A stretch of DNA of 61,058 bases from JAGPUQ01 sp050250395. GTDB taxonomy: Bacteria; Pseudomonadota; Gammaproteobacteria; Pseudomonadales; Porticoccaceae. The notes below the pieces were generated by a model, which was given only the letters and a program-made list of their open reading frames with translations, made no database searches and was not told where the DNA came from. Positions 42,898 through 51,909 of the stretch are shown piece by piece. The stretch lies in assembly GCA_050250395.1 (NCBI GenBank), contig JBFWOQ010000015.1, positions 1-61,058 on the forward strand. Direction: 5' to 3'. Position 1 is the first letter of the stretch. Every line of letters begins with the position of its first letter. Position numbers and translations under genes: made by a program.

Positions 42898-43224
42898 TCA
42901 GACCTGCATGCGCATGATTTCCTGGTACGCCTCCACCAGTTTGTTGCGCACCTGGGTCATGGCTTCGAACGAGACACTGGCTTTTTCCACCGCGACCATC
43001 ACATGCGCCAGATCGATCGACGGATCTCCGGCCTGAAATTTTTCGCTGAGCTCGCCCGCCCGGGCCTGGGCGGTATTGACCGCCTCCAGGGAGGTTTTCA
43101 ATACGTCGGAAAACATCGCCGGTTCATTTCCGGCCGGACCTTCGGAGAGCTTCACGCCGGCGTGGGCCTGGCCGGACATCACCCGGATCTGGGCGAGCAC
43201 CTGGGAAATATCGGTCGAATTCAT
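42898..43224 (-). CDS. fliE: Flagellar MS ring-rod junction protein FliE
   Basis: FliE connects the MS ring to the rod. The 108-residue protein has the conserved C-terminal helices (DLAHVMVAVEKASVSFEAMT, QVRNKLVEAYQEIMRMQV). GGAG lies 8 nt before the ATG; that ribosome-binding core belongs to a 14-bp tandem repeat. No sigma54 promoter is visible in the 100-bp gap after fleR, so fliE may be read through from fleSR. Confidence 0.95.
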   Translation of the reverse strand: MNSTDISQVLAQIRVMSGQAHAGVKLSEGPAGNEPAMFSDVLKTSLEAVNTAQARAGELSEKFQAGDPSIDLAHVMVAVEKASVSFEAMTQVRNKLVEAYQEIMRMQV

Positions 43225-43230
43225 CGCATT

Positions 43231-43286
43231 AACTCCGGTAAACGAACTCCAGTAAACGAACTCCGGTAAACGAACTCCAGCAAAAG
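43231..43286. repeat. Four 14-bp tandem repeats in the fliE leader
   Basis: AACTCCGGTAAACG (43231-43244), AACTCCAGTAAACG (43245-43258), AACTCCGGTAAACG (43259-43272) and AACTCCAGCAAAAG (43273-43286) follow without spacers. On the coding (minus) strand each unit carries GGAGTT, so the Shine-Dalgarno core of fliE is reiterated upstream with a 14-nt period. Confidence 0.9.
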
Positions 43287-43325
43287 ATCCCGGTTAACCA
43301 TCGAGGCGCAAGCATCCGGCGCAGT

Positions 43326-44705
43326 TCAGGCCGGCAGCGCCACGCCGCCCGCCCGCATCCGTGCCAGCTTGTAACGCAACGTGCGCGGGCTGATGCCGAG
43401 ACGCTCGGCGGCTTCGTTGCGCCGGCCATCGACAGCCCGCAGCGCGTCCAGAATAAGCACATGCTCCCGGCTCTTCAGGCCATCAACCAATTCGTTGCCG
43501 CCACTGGCGAGACCCGCGGCACCGACGCCCGCGTCGTCGGGCCGCGCCGCGCACGGGGTCAGTCGCGCAGTGGGATCGGCACCCAGAGCGAGATCGGCGA
43601 CGTCGATTTCGGTGCCGTTGTAGAGGACCAGCGCGCGTTGCAGCACATTGTCCAGCTCGCGCACGTTACCCGGCCACGGGTGAGACAGCAGGTGCTCGGC
43701 AGCCGCGGCGGTGAAGGCGGGTACCGGCCCGACGCCGCACCAGTGGCGCTGCACCAGGCGGCGCGCCAGGGGCAGAATATCCAGCCGGCGCTCGCGCAAT
43801 GCGGGTAGCTGTAGCGGAAAGACGCTGAGACGATAGAACAGATCCTCGCGAAAACGTCCCGCTGCCACTTCCTCGCCGAGATTGCGATTGGTCGTGGCGA
43901 GCACACGCACATCCAGCGCAATCAGCTTGCGACCGCCGAGACGCTCCACTTCACGTTCCTGCAAAACCCGCAGCAACTTGGCCTGGAGCGCGAGATCCAT
44001 TTCGGAAATTTCATCCAGCAGCAGGGTGCCGCCATTGGCCTGCTCGAATTTGCCCGGGCAGGCCTGGAGAGCGCCGGTGAAGGCGCCCTTTTCGTAGCCG
44101 AACAGCACGGCTTCCAGCATGTTCTCCGGAATTGCGGCACAGTTGATGGCGACAAACGGCCGCTCGCGGCGGCTCGAACAGCCGTGGATGTGACGCGCGA
44201 AAACTTCCTTGCCGGTTCCGGATTCTCCACTGAGCATCACCGTGATGTCGGCGCGGGCGACCCGCTCCGCCAACGTGATCAACTCGCGGGTACGCGGGTC
44301 TTCGGCCACCAGATCGCTGTGCGTGGCGACGCCTGTCGGTGCGAAGAAGCGTCTTACCGTGGCGATCAGCGCCGGCGCGTCGAACGGCTTGACGAGATAG
44401 TCGGAAGCGCCCTCGCGCATGGCCGTAACGGCTTTTTCGATGGTCCCGTACGCCGTCATCAGCACTACCGGCAGATCGGGATGCTCGCCACGGACCTTGC
44501 GCAGCAACGCGTGACCGTCGCACGGTGCCATCTGCACGTCGCTGAGCACCATGCTCACCCCGTGCGGCTGGCGTTCGAGCACCTGCAGCGCCGCGGCGCC
44601 GTCCGCCGCGGCCCGCACCGGATACCCGGCCAGCTCCAGTGTCTCGCACAGGGCTTCCCGCAGCGTGGGATCGTCTTCCACCACCAGAATCGAACCGTCA
44701 CTCAT
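43326..44705 (-). CDS. fleR: Sigma54-dependent response regulator FleR
   Basis: FleR, phosphorylated by FleS, activates the sigma54 promoters of middle flagellar genes. The 459-residue protein has a receiver domain (ILVVEDDPTLREAL, acceptor Asp56 in LSDVQM, VKPFD), the AAA+ domain (GESGTGKEVFARHIHG, the sigma54-contact loop GAFTGA, LLLDEISEMDLALQAKLLRV) and a Fis-type HTH (NEAAERLGISPRTLRYKLAR). It starts at the ATG overlapping the fleS stop (ATGA); upstream in-frame codons are not homologous. Confidence 0.95.
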   Translation of the reverse strand: MSDGSILVVEDDPTLREALCETLELAGYPVRAAADGAAALQVLERQPHGVSMVLSDVQMAPCDGHALLRKVRGEHPDLPVVLMTAYGTIEKAVTAMREGASDYLVKPFDAPALIATVRRFFAPTGVATHSDLVAEDPRTRELITLAERVARADITVMLSGESGTGKEVFARHIHGCSSRRERPFVAINCAAIPENMLEAVLFGYEKGAFTGALQACPGKFEQANGGTLLLDEISEMDLALQAKLLRVLQEREVERLGGRKLIALDVRVLATTNRNLGEEVAAGRFREDLFYRLSVFPLQLPALRERRLDILPLARRLVQRHWCGVGPVPAFTAAAAEHLLSHPWPGNVRELDNVLQRALVLYNGTEIDVADLALGADPTARLTPCAARPDDAGVGAAGLASGGNELVDGLKSREHVLILDALRAVDGRRNEAAERLGISPRTLRYKLARMRAGGVALPA

Positions 44706-45979
44706 GGCGCTGTCCTTTCGTTGTGCGCGACTTGCGCGCGATGATGGTCGGGGAAAATCCGCGCCCGCTCGTCGCTCGCGCCACTGGCGAGCGTCGTCGC
44801 CGCGCGGGTGGGAAGCCGCAAGCCGAACGTGGTGCCGGCATCCGAGGAGCGCATCCACAGGTCGCCGCCATGGGCCAGCACGATCGCCCGCACCACCGGC
44901 AGGCCGAGGCCGGTACCGTCGGCGCGGGTGGTGAAAAACGGCGTGAAGACCTTTTCGCGCAGGTGCTCGGGAATTCCCGGTCCGTTGTCGCTGAGTATCA
45001 GCTCGATGAAATCGGGGCCGTCGCGATCGATCTCCAGACGCAGTCGTAGGCTGTGCGCGCAGGCCTGGAGCGCATTGGTGGCGAGATTGAGCAGCGCGCT
45101 GTGGAGCGCCTCGCGGCTGCCGTGGAGGCTGGCACCCGGCATCCGGTTGTGGACCTGCAAGTCGGCACCGGCCCGCTGCAACTGCGGTTCCAGGGTTTTA
45201 TGCAGGTCGTTCACCACATCCTGAACCGCGATCTCGGCGGTGTCGAAGCCGCCGCCATGGGCGAATTGCAGCATCTCGTTGACCATGCCTTCGAGGTGCC
45301 GCAGGCGTCCGACAATGCGCTCGACAAAGCGCGTTCTGGCCGCCGGCGCAATATCCGGCGAGGCGAGCTGCGAGCTGTACAGCAGCGCGGAAGAGAGCGG
45401 GGTGCGAAGCTGGTGGGCGAGACTCGCCACCATCTCCCCCATGAGCGACAAGCGTTGGTGGCGGCTCAGCATCTCGCGTAGCGAGTGCTGGTCGGTGACG
45501 TCCAGCAGCAGGACGATCTGACCCGGCTCGGGATCGAGCGGCCGCCGCGAGACGCTGATGCGGCGCCCGCTGCGCAAGGTGATTTCGCCGCCGCTCGCGG
45601 CCTCCGGCGACATCGCGCTTGCGATGACTTCCTGCCAGCACCGACCGACCAGGGTTGCGCCGAGCAACGCCAGCGCCGCCGGGTTGCCCTCGACCACCGT
45701 GCCGGCGCCGTCCACGACCACCAGGCCGCCCGGCAGGACTTCGAGCAGATGTTGCAATCGATTGGCGATGCGTTCCTTTTCGGCAAGCTGACGCAACCGC
45801 TCGTCGCGCACCGCGGCCAGCTCGGCACTGAGTTCGGCTACCCGATCTTCCAGCGCGCGATAAGAACCCGCGAGTTGTGCCGAGGTGTGGTTAAACAGTG
45901 CGAAGGCGCGCGCCAATTCCTGCGCGCGGGCCGGATGTGGCGCGGAAGACGTGGACTCGGCCGGGACGGGCTGGGCCAT
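44702..45979 (-). CDS. fleS: Flagellar sensor histidine kinase FleS
   Basis: FleS is the soluble kinase partner of FleR. The 425-residue protein has an N-terminal coiled coil, a PAS domain (PGGLVVVDGAGTVVEGNPAA), HisKA with phospho-His in MVASLAHQLRTPLSSALLYS, and HATPase_c (LNLATNALQACAHSL, LSDNGPGIPEHLREKVFTPF, GTGLGLPVVRAIV). No membrane helix is visible, so the signal is cytoplasmic, possibly basal-body assembly. A sigma54 promoter lies 65 bp upstream. Confidence 0.94.
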   Translation of the reverse strand: MAQPVPAESTSSAPHPARAQELARAFALFNHTSAQLAGSYRALEDRVAELSAELAAVRDERLRQLAEKERIANRLQHLLEVLPGGLVVVDGAGTVVEGNPAALALLGATLVGRCWQEVIASAMSPEAASGGEITLRSGRRISVSRRPLDPEPGQIVLLLDVTDQHSLREMLSRHQRLSLMGEMVASLAHQLRTPLSSALLYSSQLASPDIAPAARTRFVERIVGRLRHLEGMVNEMLQFAHGGGFDTAEIAVQDVVNDLHKTLEPQLQRAGADLQVHNRMPGASLHGSREALHSALLNLATNALQACAHSLRLRLEIDRDGPDFIELILSDNGPGIPEHLREKVFTPFFTTRADGTGLGLPVVRAIVLAHGGDLWMRSSDAGTTFGLRLPTRAATTLASGASDERARIFPDHHRAQVAHNERTAP

Positions 45980-46044
45980 GGTTGCTCCTGGTGGCAGCGG
46001 ACACCCGTACTGGATGCCACAAATCTGATGCTGAAAACCAATGG

Positions 46045-46060
46045 AGCAAAAACCATGCCT
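46045..46060 (-). promoter_or_regulatory. Sigma54 promoter of fleSR
   Basis: On the minus strand AGGCATG-N4-TTGCT: the invariant GG and GC have exact -24/-12 spacing; the first T and sixth C of TGGCACG differ. It ends about 65 bp before the fleS ATG, in the 132-bp fleQ-fleS gap, matching FleQ control of fleSR in Pseudomonas. Confidence 0.65.
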
Positions 46061-46112
46061 CTATAAAACAACAATGCAAATCAATCGGTTAGGATTGACT
46101 CGCCGGCGCCCG

Positions 46113-47621
<1,509 letters not shown>

Positions 47622-47830
47622 ATTGGGTTTGCTCGACCGGATTCACTGCTATTTTTTTCGCCTCCCTGCGCGCATGCCAGATGACCTGCGTCACCTCCGG
47701 CAGCCCTGTCGCCCAAAAACCTCCTGCGACAAGATCGGTACCCTGGTTGCGCAATAACGCACAGGCGGCGGGAGCGAAGGACATTTTGCTTGAAAGCGGG
47801 GCGCGACTCCACCCCGACGAGGTCCGGCGG

Positions 47831-48388
47831 TCAGGTGGGATCGCGCGCCGGTCGGGTCTGTGCAACCTGGCGCCGATGACGGCGGAAAATCGTCTTTTCC
47901 AGAAGCTCTACCAGGGTTTCGCTCAATCCGTCGAAGCGCGCCTCGACCATCTCGCCGGCGCTGTGGATGACCGCCGGCAGGCGCAGGGGATAGGGCAGGG
48001 CGGCGTGCAGATAAAGAACCATCTCGCCGGCGGCTGGCGCCGGCGGTATCGCGGCAGGCGGCTGCCACCGTACCGTGCGGGAGGAAAGGCGCGCCATGAT
48101 CGGGGCCGGCTGGTCGCGTTGCTGGGCCAGCCAGCCGCCTACCAGTTCGAGAATCAGATTGATCTTGAACTCGAGCCGGGCCAGATCGTGACCGGAGGCC
48201 TGTTCTTCCGAGGTATCGGCGTGATGCTCTTCCAGCACCGCCAGCAGCCGCAACGCCCGCTCGTTCGCCGCGTTGAGTTGTTCCCGTTGGCCCGCGGTGA
48301 CCGTTGCGTCCCCGGCGCGCCACTCCAGCGCCAGCTCGCCTTCGTAGGCCAGGCTCTGGTCAAGCGGATATTCGGCAGATGTTTCCAC
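47831..48388 (-). CDS. PilZ-like domain protein in the flagellar cluster
   Basis: This 185-residue soluble protein has a helical N-terminal half (NAANERALRLLAVLEEHHAD, LARLEFKINLILELVGGWLA) and a beta-rich C-terminal half (IMARLSSRTVRW, EMVLYLHAALPYPLRLPAVI, GLSETLVELLEKTIFRRHRR). The ending resembles atypical PilZ proteins found beside fliT/fleQ in several gammaproteobacteria. The canonical c-di-GMP signature RxxxR...(D/N)xSxxG is not evident. It could influence FleQ or motor output, but the function is not known. Confidence 0.65.
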   Translation of the reverse strand: METSAEYPLDQSLAYEGELALEWRAGDATVTAGQREQLNAANERALRLLAVLEEHHADTSEEQASGHDLARLEFKINLILELVGGWLAQQRDQPAPIMARLSSRTVRWQPPAAIPPAPAAGEMVLYLHAALPYPLRLPAVIHSAGEMVEARFDGLSETLVELLEKTIFRRHRRQVAQTRPARDPT

Positions 48389-48482
48389 GCATCCTCGCTA
48401 CCGCACCGGGCGGCTCATGACGGGACCATTATGCTATGCGTCTCGAACGCCGCGCTGAAACCTGTACCACCCGGATCCCGGT

Positions 48483-48842
48483 TCACCCGGAGCCGGTGCC
48501 TTCATAGGCCTGCCGCGCGATGCGACCGGTCCGCAATGCGCCCAGCTGGTCCCGCAGATCGTCCATGCCGGTCGTCGCCAGCCGCATGATCTGGTGATCG
48601 ATGGCCATCAGGGTCTTGATACGCTCGGCGATCACTTCGGCATTGCCGTGCGCGTCAGTGCGGGCGAAGCAGGTAGCGATCTCCTCGCGGCGCGTGGCCT
48701 CGATTCTGGCAACCTCTTCCCAGTCGCCCTCCAGGGCGGCATTCAGCATGGCCCGCGCCAGCCCGATTACCGCAGCCAGAGCGGCTTCCCGCGCTGTCGA
48801 AGGCGCCAGCCCGACACCGTCAACTCGCCCACTGTCGTTCAT
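48483..48842 (-). CDS. fliT: Flagellar export chaperone FliT
   Basis: FliT is the FliD chaperone. The 119-residue, helical protein starts MNDSGRVDGVGLAPS, overlapping the fliS stop (ATGA). It carries the typical helices with LEGDWEEVARIEATRREEIA and IKTLMAIDHQIMRLATTGMD. FliT is poorly conserved, so the call rests mainly on size, helical character and the fliD-fliS-fliT context. Confidence 0.82.
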   Translation of the reverse strand: MNDSGRVDGVGLAPSTAREAALAAVIGLARAMLNAALEGDWEEVARIEATRREEIATCFARTDAHGNAEVIAERIKTLMAIDHQIMRLATTGMDDLRDQLGALRTGRIARQAYEGTGSG

Positions 48843-49255
48843 CTGACCGCAACCTCGGGCCGGTCGGCGATTGCGTCCCAGGCCGACTGGACCTGGCCCA
48901 GCAAGCCGGCAACCTCCACCAACCGCGCTCCATCGTTTTCCAGATTGGCTTCCAGCAGGCATCGGTTCATGTATTCGTACAGCGCGGCAAGATTGGCGGC
49001 GATCGCCTCGCCCCTCGCCGTGTCCAGGCAGGTTCGCAGCGCCTCGATGATGGTGGCGGCCCCGCCGATATGCCGGCCTTTTTCCTGATAGTCGCCCCGT
49101 TCCAGGTAGCCACGGGCGAACGCGATCTTGTCCTGGGCGCCGCGCATCAGCAGCTGGATCAGGCGGTGCGGGCTGGCTTCGGCAACACCGCCGTGAACGT
49201 CCACCTGCCGATACTGGTTCAAGGCACTCTGGCTATTGGCGTAGCGCATTTGCAT
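48839..49255 (-). CDS. fliS: Flagellin export chaperone FliS
   Basis: FliS keeps flagellin unfolded for export. The 138-residue protein has the family opening YANSQSALNQYRQVDVHGGV and SPHRLIQLLMRGAQDKIAFA, and the helix ANLAALYEYMNRCLLEANLE. It follows fliD by 74 bp and overlaps fliT. Confidence 0.95.
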   Translation of the reverse strand: MQMRYANSQSALNQYRQVDVHGGVAEASPHRLIQLLMRGAQDKIAFARGYLERGDYQEKGRHIGGAATIIEALRTCLDTARGEAIAANLAALYEYMNRCLLEANLENDGARLVEVAGLLGQVQSAWDAIADRPEVAVR

Positions 49256-49329
49256 TCCTCGCTGAAGTCGGTTGGCTGGAACCCGATTTCCTTAGCGGCA
49301 GAGCGGGAGGAAACTGTAGTGTGAGTGCA

Positions 49330-51324
49330 TCAACTGGCTCTGCTTCCGGGCAGAGCGGCGAACTGTTGAGTGAGGAAATCGCTGGTGCCCTGCAATTGGC
49401 TGACCAGCCGGTCCATGGCGATGAACTGGGCGCGAAAGCGCTGGTCGAGCGCCGCCAGCCGCCGGTCTAGCTGCGCGCGTTGGTCGTCGATCTCGTCGAT
49501 GCGCGTCTCGATACCCCGGGTGCGGGCGCCGACCAGGTCTTCGCCGCCGATCAGGCTGTCCACGAACTCGGTCAGGCGGGCGGCGATGCCTCGGGTGAAG
49601 GACACCGTTCCCCGGTTGCCAGGGGCTCCGCCCTCGATCTCCAGTTGCAGCTCCGCGGCCCGGCCGGTTCCGGTCAGACGGCGTCCGCTGCCCGTGGCCG
49701 GCTCCCCTGCGATGCTGCCGGCGACGTCGACCCCGGCGGTCGCGACACCGCCGGCGAGCCCGAGGGTCGCGGCCGCGGCGCCCTGGGCGGCCACCTGCGA
49801 CGCGCTGCCCCAGCGTGCCGATACCAGGGTGAAGCTGCCGCCCTCGAAACTCACCTCCGCGGCGACGCCCCGCGAACTCAGGGCGCTCGCGCCGCCGATG
49901 CGGGCCTGCAACTCGGCGGCCAGTTCCGCCCCGCTGTAGCTGCCGCCGGCGAGCCGGAGCTCGCCCGAGTCGACCCCGTCGATGGTCAGGGTCAGGGTGT
50001 CGTTGACCCCGGGAGTAATCACCAGCGGCTCGGAAACCGCGCCGCCACTGAGTTGCCCGCGGGTTGCCATGCGGGTGATCTGCAACTCATGGTTGCCGAC
50101 CGCCGTGGCCGGGCCAGCCCCCAGGTAATGCACCAGCGAATCCGACGCGCTGCCGGCATCGGCGAACAGCGGCGCGATATCCTCCAAACCCCCGGCGATG
50201 GCGCTGGCGAAGCGGGCTTCGTCCTTGACCAGCTTGCCGGTCTCCGGATTGGTGCCGATACCCAGCGAGGCCAGCGCGTTGTGCATGCCGGCGAGGCCCG
50301 GCACGGCGCCGGTGGTGAGCGCATGCAGCCGGTTGGCGGTGCTGCGCAGCATGGCATCTCCGGTCAGCACCGAGCCCTGCCCGGTACCGGGATCCACCCG
50401 GGTCAGCGCGCCGATGTTGTCGATCAGTGCGTTGTAGACGCGGACGAACTCGTCGATCGCCTTGGTGGCGGCGCCCTGGTCCGCCGCCACCGTGAAGTTG
50501 GCCGAGCCGATGCCGACGAGTTCCAGATCCAGCCCATCGAGCACACCGGAGAGGCTGTTTCCGGCACTGCCGATGGGGAGGCCGTCGATGCGCAAGGCGG
50601 CATCCTGCGCCGCCTGGGTCTGCACCAGTTGGGTGGCGCCGGCGTGGTAGGCCAGGCGCGACAGGCCCTGGTCGTCGGTGTTGTCGCCCGCGGTTTCCTG
50701 GACGCTGATCTCCAGGCTGTTGGCGGCGCCCGTGGCGGCCGCCGAAAACACCAGCCGGTAGCCGCTGCCGTCCTGGATGATGCTCGCGTTGACCCCGATG
50801 CCGGCCCGGTTCACCGCGTCGCGAATGCCGGCGAGGGAATTGTTGGTGGCGTCGATGGTGACCGTATGGGTGGTGGCCTGCGGGTTGGGCGTGAAGCCGG
50901 TGTAGGCCCCGGTGTCGGGGTCGTGGCTGGTGGTGCCGAAGCGAAACGTCAGGGTGCCGGTGCCGAAGGCGTCGGCCTTGCTGGCGACCGCGGATGCCGC
51001 CAGGCCGTGCGCGGTCGCCAGTTGGGTGACCTCCAGGGCATGGCTGCCGACGGTGGCGCCCGGGTCGGCGCGAACGCTCAGCACCTTGGAATCGCTGCTC
51101 TGGGCGCTGACGCCGTGAAACAGCGCGCTCCCCGCCAGCCCGCCGACCGCCGTGCGGAAGCTCGACAGCGCGGCCTTGAAGGTGCCCAGGGCCGAGAGTT
51201 GTGCCTGCAGACCGGCCTCGCGCCGATCCAGTCGCTGCTGCGCCGGCTCGCGCTCGGCGGCGACCAGCTGCGAGACCAGGGATTCGATGTCGATACCGGA
51301 TCCCGCACCCAGAGAGGTAATCAT
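49330..51324 (-). CDS. fliD: Filament cap protein FliD
   Basis: FliD caps the filament tip and helps flagellin polymerise. The 664-residue protein, larger than the enterobacterial form, has the conserved N-terminal MITSLGAGSGIDIESLVSQL, and an N-terminal coiled coil AERE...QRLDRREAGLQAQLSA. A long Ala/Gly-rich variable middle follows, then the C-terminal helices (ARTRGIETRIDEIDDQRAQL, RFRAQFIAMDRLVSQLQGTS). I use the ATG at 51324 because GGAG is 5 nt upstream. A sigma54 promoter sits just before it. Confidence 0.94.
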   Translation of the reverse strand: MITSLGAGSGIDIESLVSQLVAAEREPAQQRLDRREAGLQAQLSALGTFKAALSSFRTAVGGLAGSALFHGVSAQSSDSKVLSVRADPGATVGSHALEVTQLATAHGLAASAVASKADAFGTGTLTFRFGTTSHDPDTGAYTGFTPNPQATTHTVTIDATNNSLAGIRDAVNRAGIGVNASIIQDGSGYRLVFSAAATGAANSLEISVQETAGDNTDDQGLSRLAYHAGATQLVQTQAAQDAALRIDGLPIGSAGNSLSGVLDGLDLELVGIGSANFTVAADQGAATKAIDEFVRVYNALIDNIGALTRVDPGTGQGSVLTGDAMLRSTANRLHALTTGAVPGLAGMHNALASLGIGTNPETGKLVKDEARFASAIAGGLEDIAPLFADAGSASDSLVHYLGAGPATAVGNHELQITRMATRGQLSGGAVSEPLVITPGVNDTLTLTIDGVDSGELRLAGGSYSGAELAAELQARIGGASALSSRGVAAEVSFEGGSFTLVSARWGSASQVAAQGAAAATLGLAGGVATAGVDVAGSIAGEPATGSGRRLTGTGRAAELQLEIEGGAPGNRGTVSFTRGIAARLTEFVDSLIGGEDLVGARTRGIETRIDEIDDQRAQLDRRLAALDQRFRAQFIAMDRLVSQLQGTSDFLTQQFAALPGSRAS

Positions 51325-51358
51325 CACGGCTCCTTTGGCAATGGCCCTTTAGTACAGC

Positions 51359-51374
51359 GGCAAATTGCGGGCCA
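51359..51374 (-). promoter_or_regulatory. Sigma54 promoter of fliD
   Basis: On the minus strand TGGCCCG-N4-TTGCC with exact -24/-12 spacing, in the 77-bp flaG-fliD gap. The predicted start is only about 20-25 nt before the fliD ATG. It would drive fliD-fliS-fliT. Confidence 0.7.
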
Positions 51375-51401
51375 ACTTGCGGACCGGCGGGCCAGGCCGC
51401 C

Positions 51402-51794
51402 TCAGGCGAGGCCCAGCACCAGCAGCCCGCGCCGCGGCAGCTCGCCTTCCGCCACCAGTATCTCGGCCAGCGCCAGCAACTGATCCGACGGCATCTGGCG
51501 GATGACCTCGCCGGACCTGGCATCCAGCACTTTGACCACCTGGTAGCCGGTGGCGGCGTCGACGCTGAACTGCAACTCGCGCTGTACCGCCTGCACCCGT
51601 TCGTTGAGCCGGGTCACCGCCCGGACTATGCCGTCGGCATCCATCTGCGCCGGGGTTCCCGGCGATTCCTTGCCGGCGGCGGCAACCGCCGGCCGCGCCG
51701 CCGGGGCCGCAACCGCGGGATCGGTCCGCGCCTCGGCGGCCGGCCGCGACTCCCACGCATGCACCATGGGGCGCACAACGCTCGCGTCATTCAT
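51402..51794 (-). CDS. flaG: FlaG family protein
   Basis: FlaG proteins affect filament length in polar flagellates; the mechanism is unclear. The 130-residue protein has an Ala/Pro-rich N-terminus and the conserved C-terminal domain (ELQFSVDAATGYQVVKVLDA, GEVIRQMPSDQLLALAEIL). It lies between fliC and fliD, the usual location. Confidence 0.92.
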   Translation of the reverse strand: MNDASVVRPMVHAWESRPAAEARTDPAVAAPAARPAVAAAGKESPGTPAQMDADGIVRAVTRLNERVQAVQRELQFSVDAATGYQVVKVLDARSGEVIRQMPSDQLLALAEILVAEGELPRRGLLVLGLA

Positions 51795-51824
51795 CGCCCG
51801 ATCTCCCTGTTACCCACGCCCAAA

Positions 51825-51851
51825 GGGGTAGGCGCCACTGGCGCCCACCCC
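51825..51851 (-). terminator. Hairpin terminator downstream of fliC
   Basis: A 12-bp stem GGGGTGGGCGCC / GGCGCCTACCCC (one G-T wobble) with a 3-nt loop, followed by TTTGGG on the minus strand. It lies between the fliC stop and flaG. The T tract is short. Confidence 0.6.
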
Positions 51852-51909
51852 CGGTCGTTCGCCGATGATCGCCGGCCCCAGTGGTTGGAGCCGGCGTCCC
51901 CGATCGCCA

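Noticed and set aside
43231..43286. Tandem units before fliE considered as a CRISPR array
   Set aside because: Units are 14 bp, contiguous and without spacers; no cas gene is present in the window.
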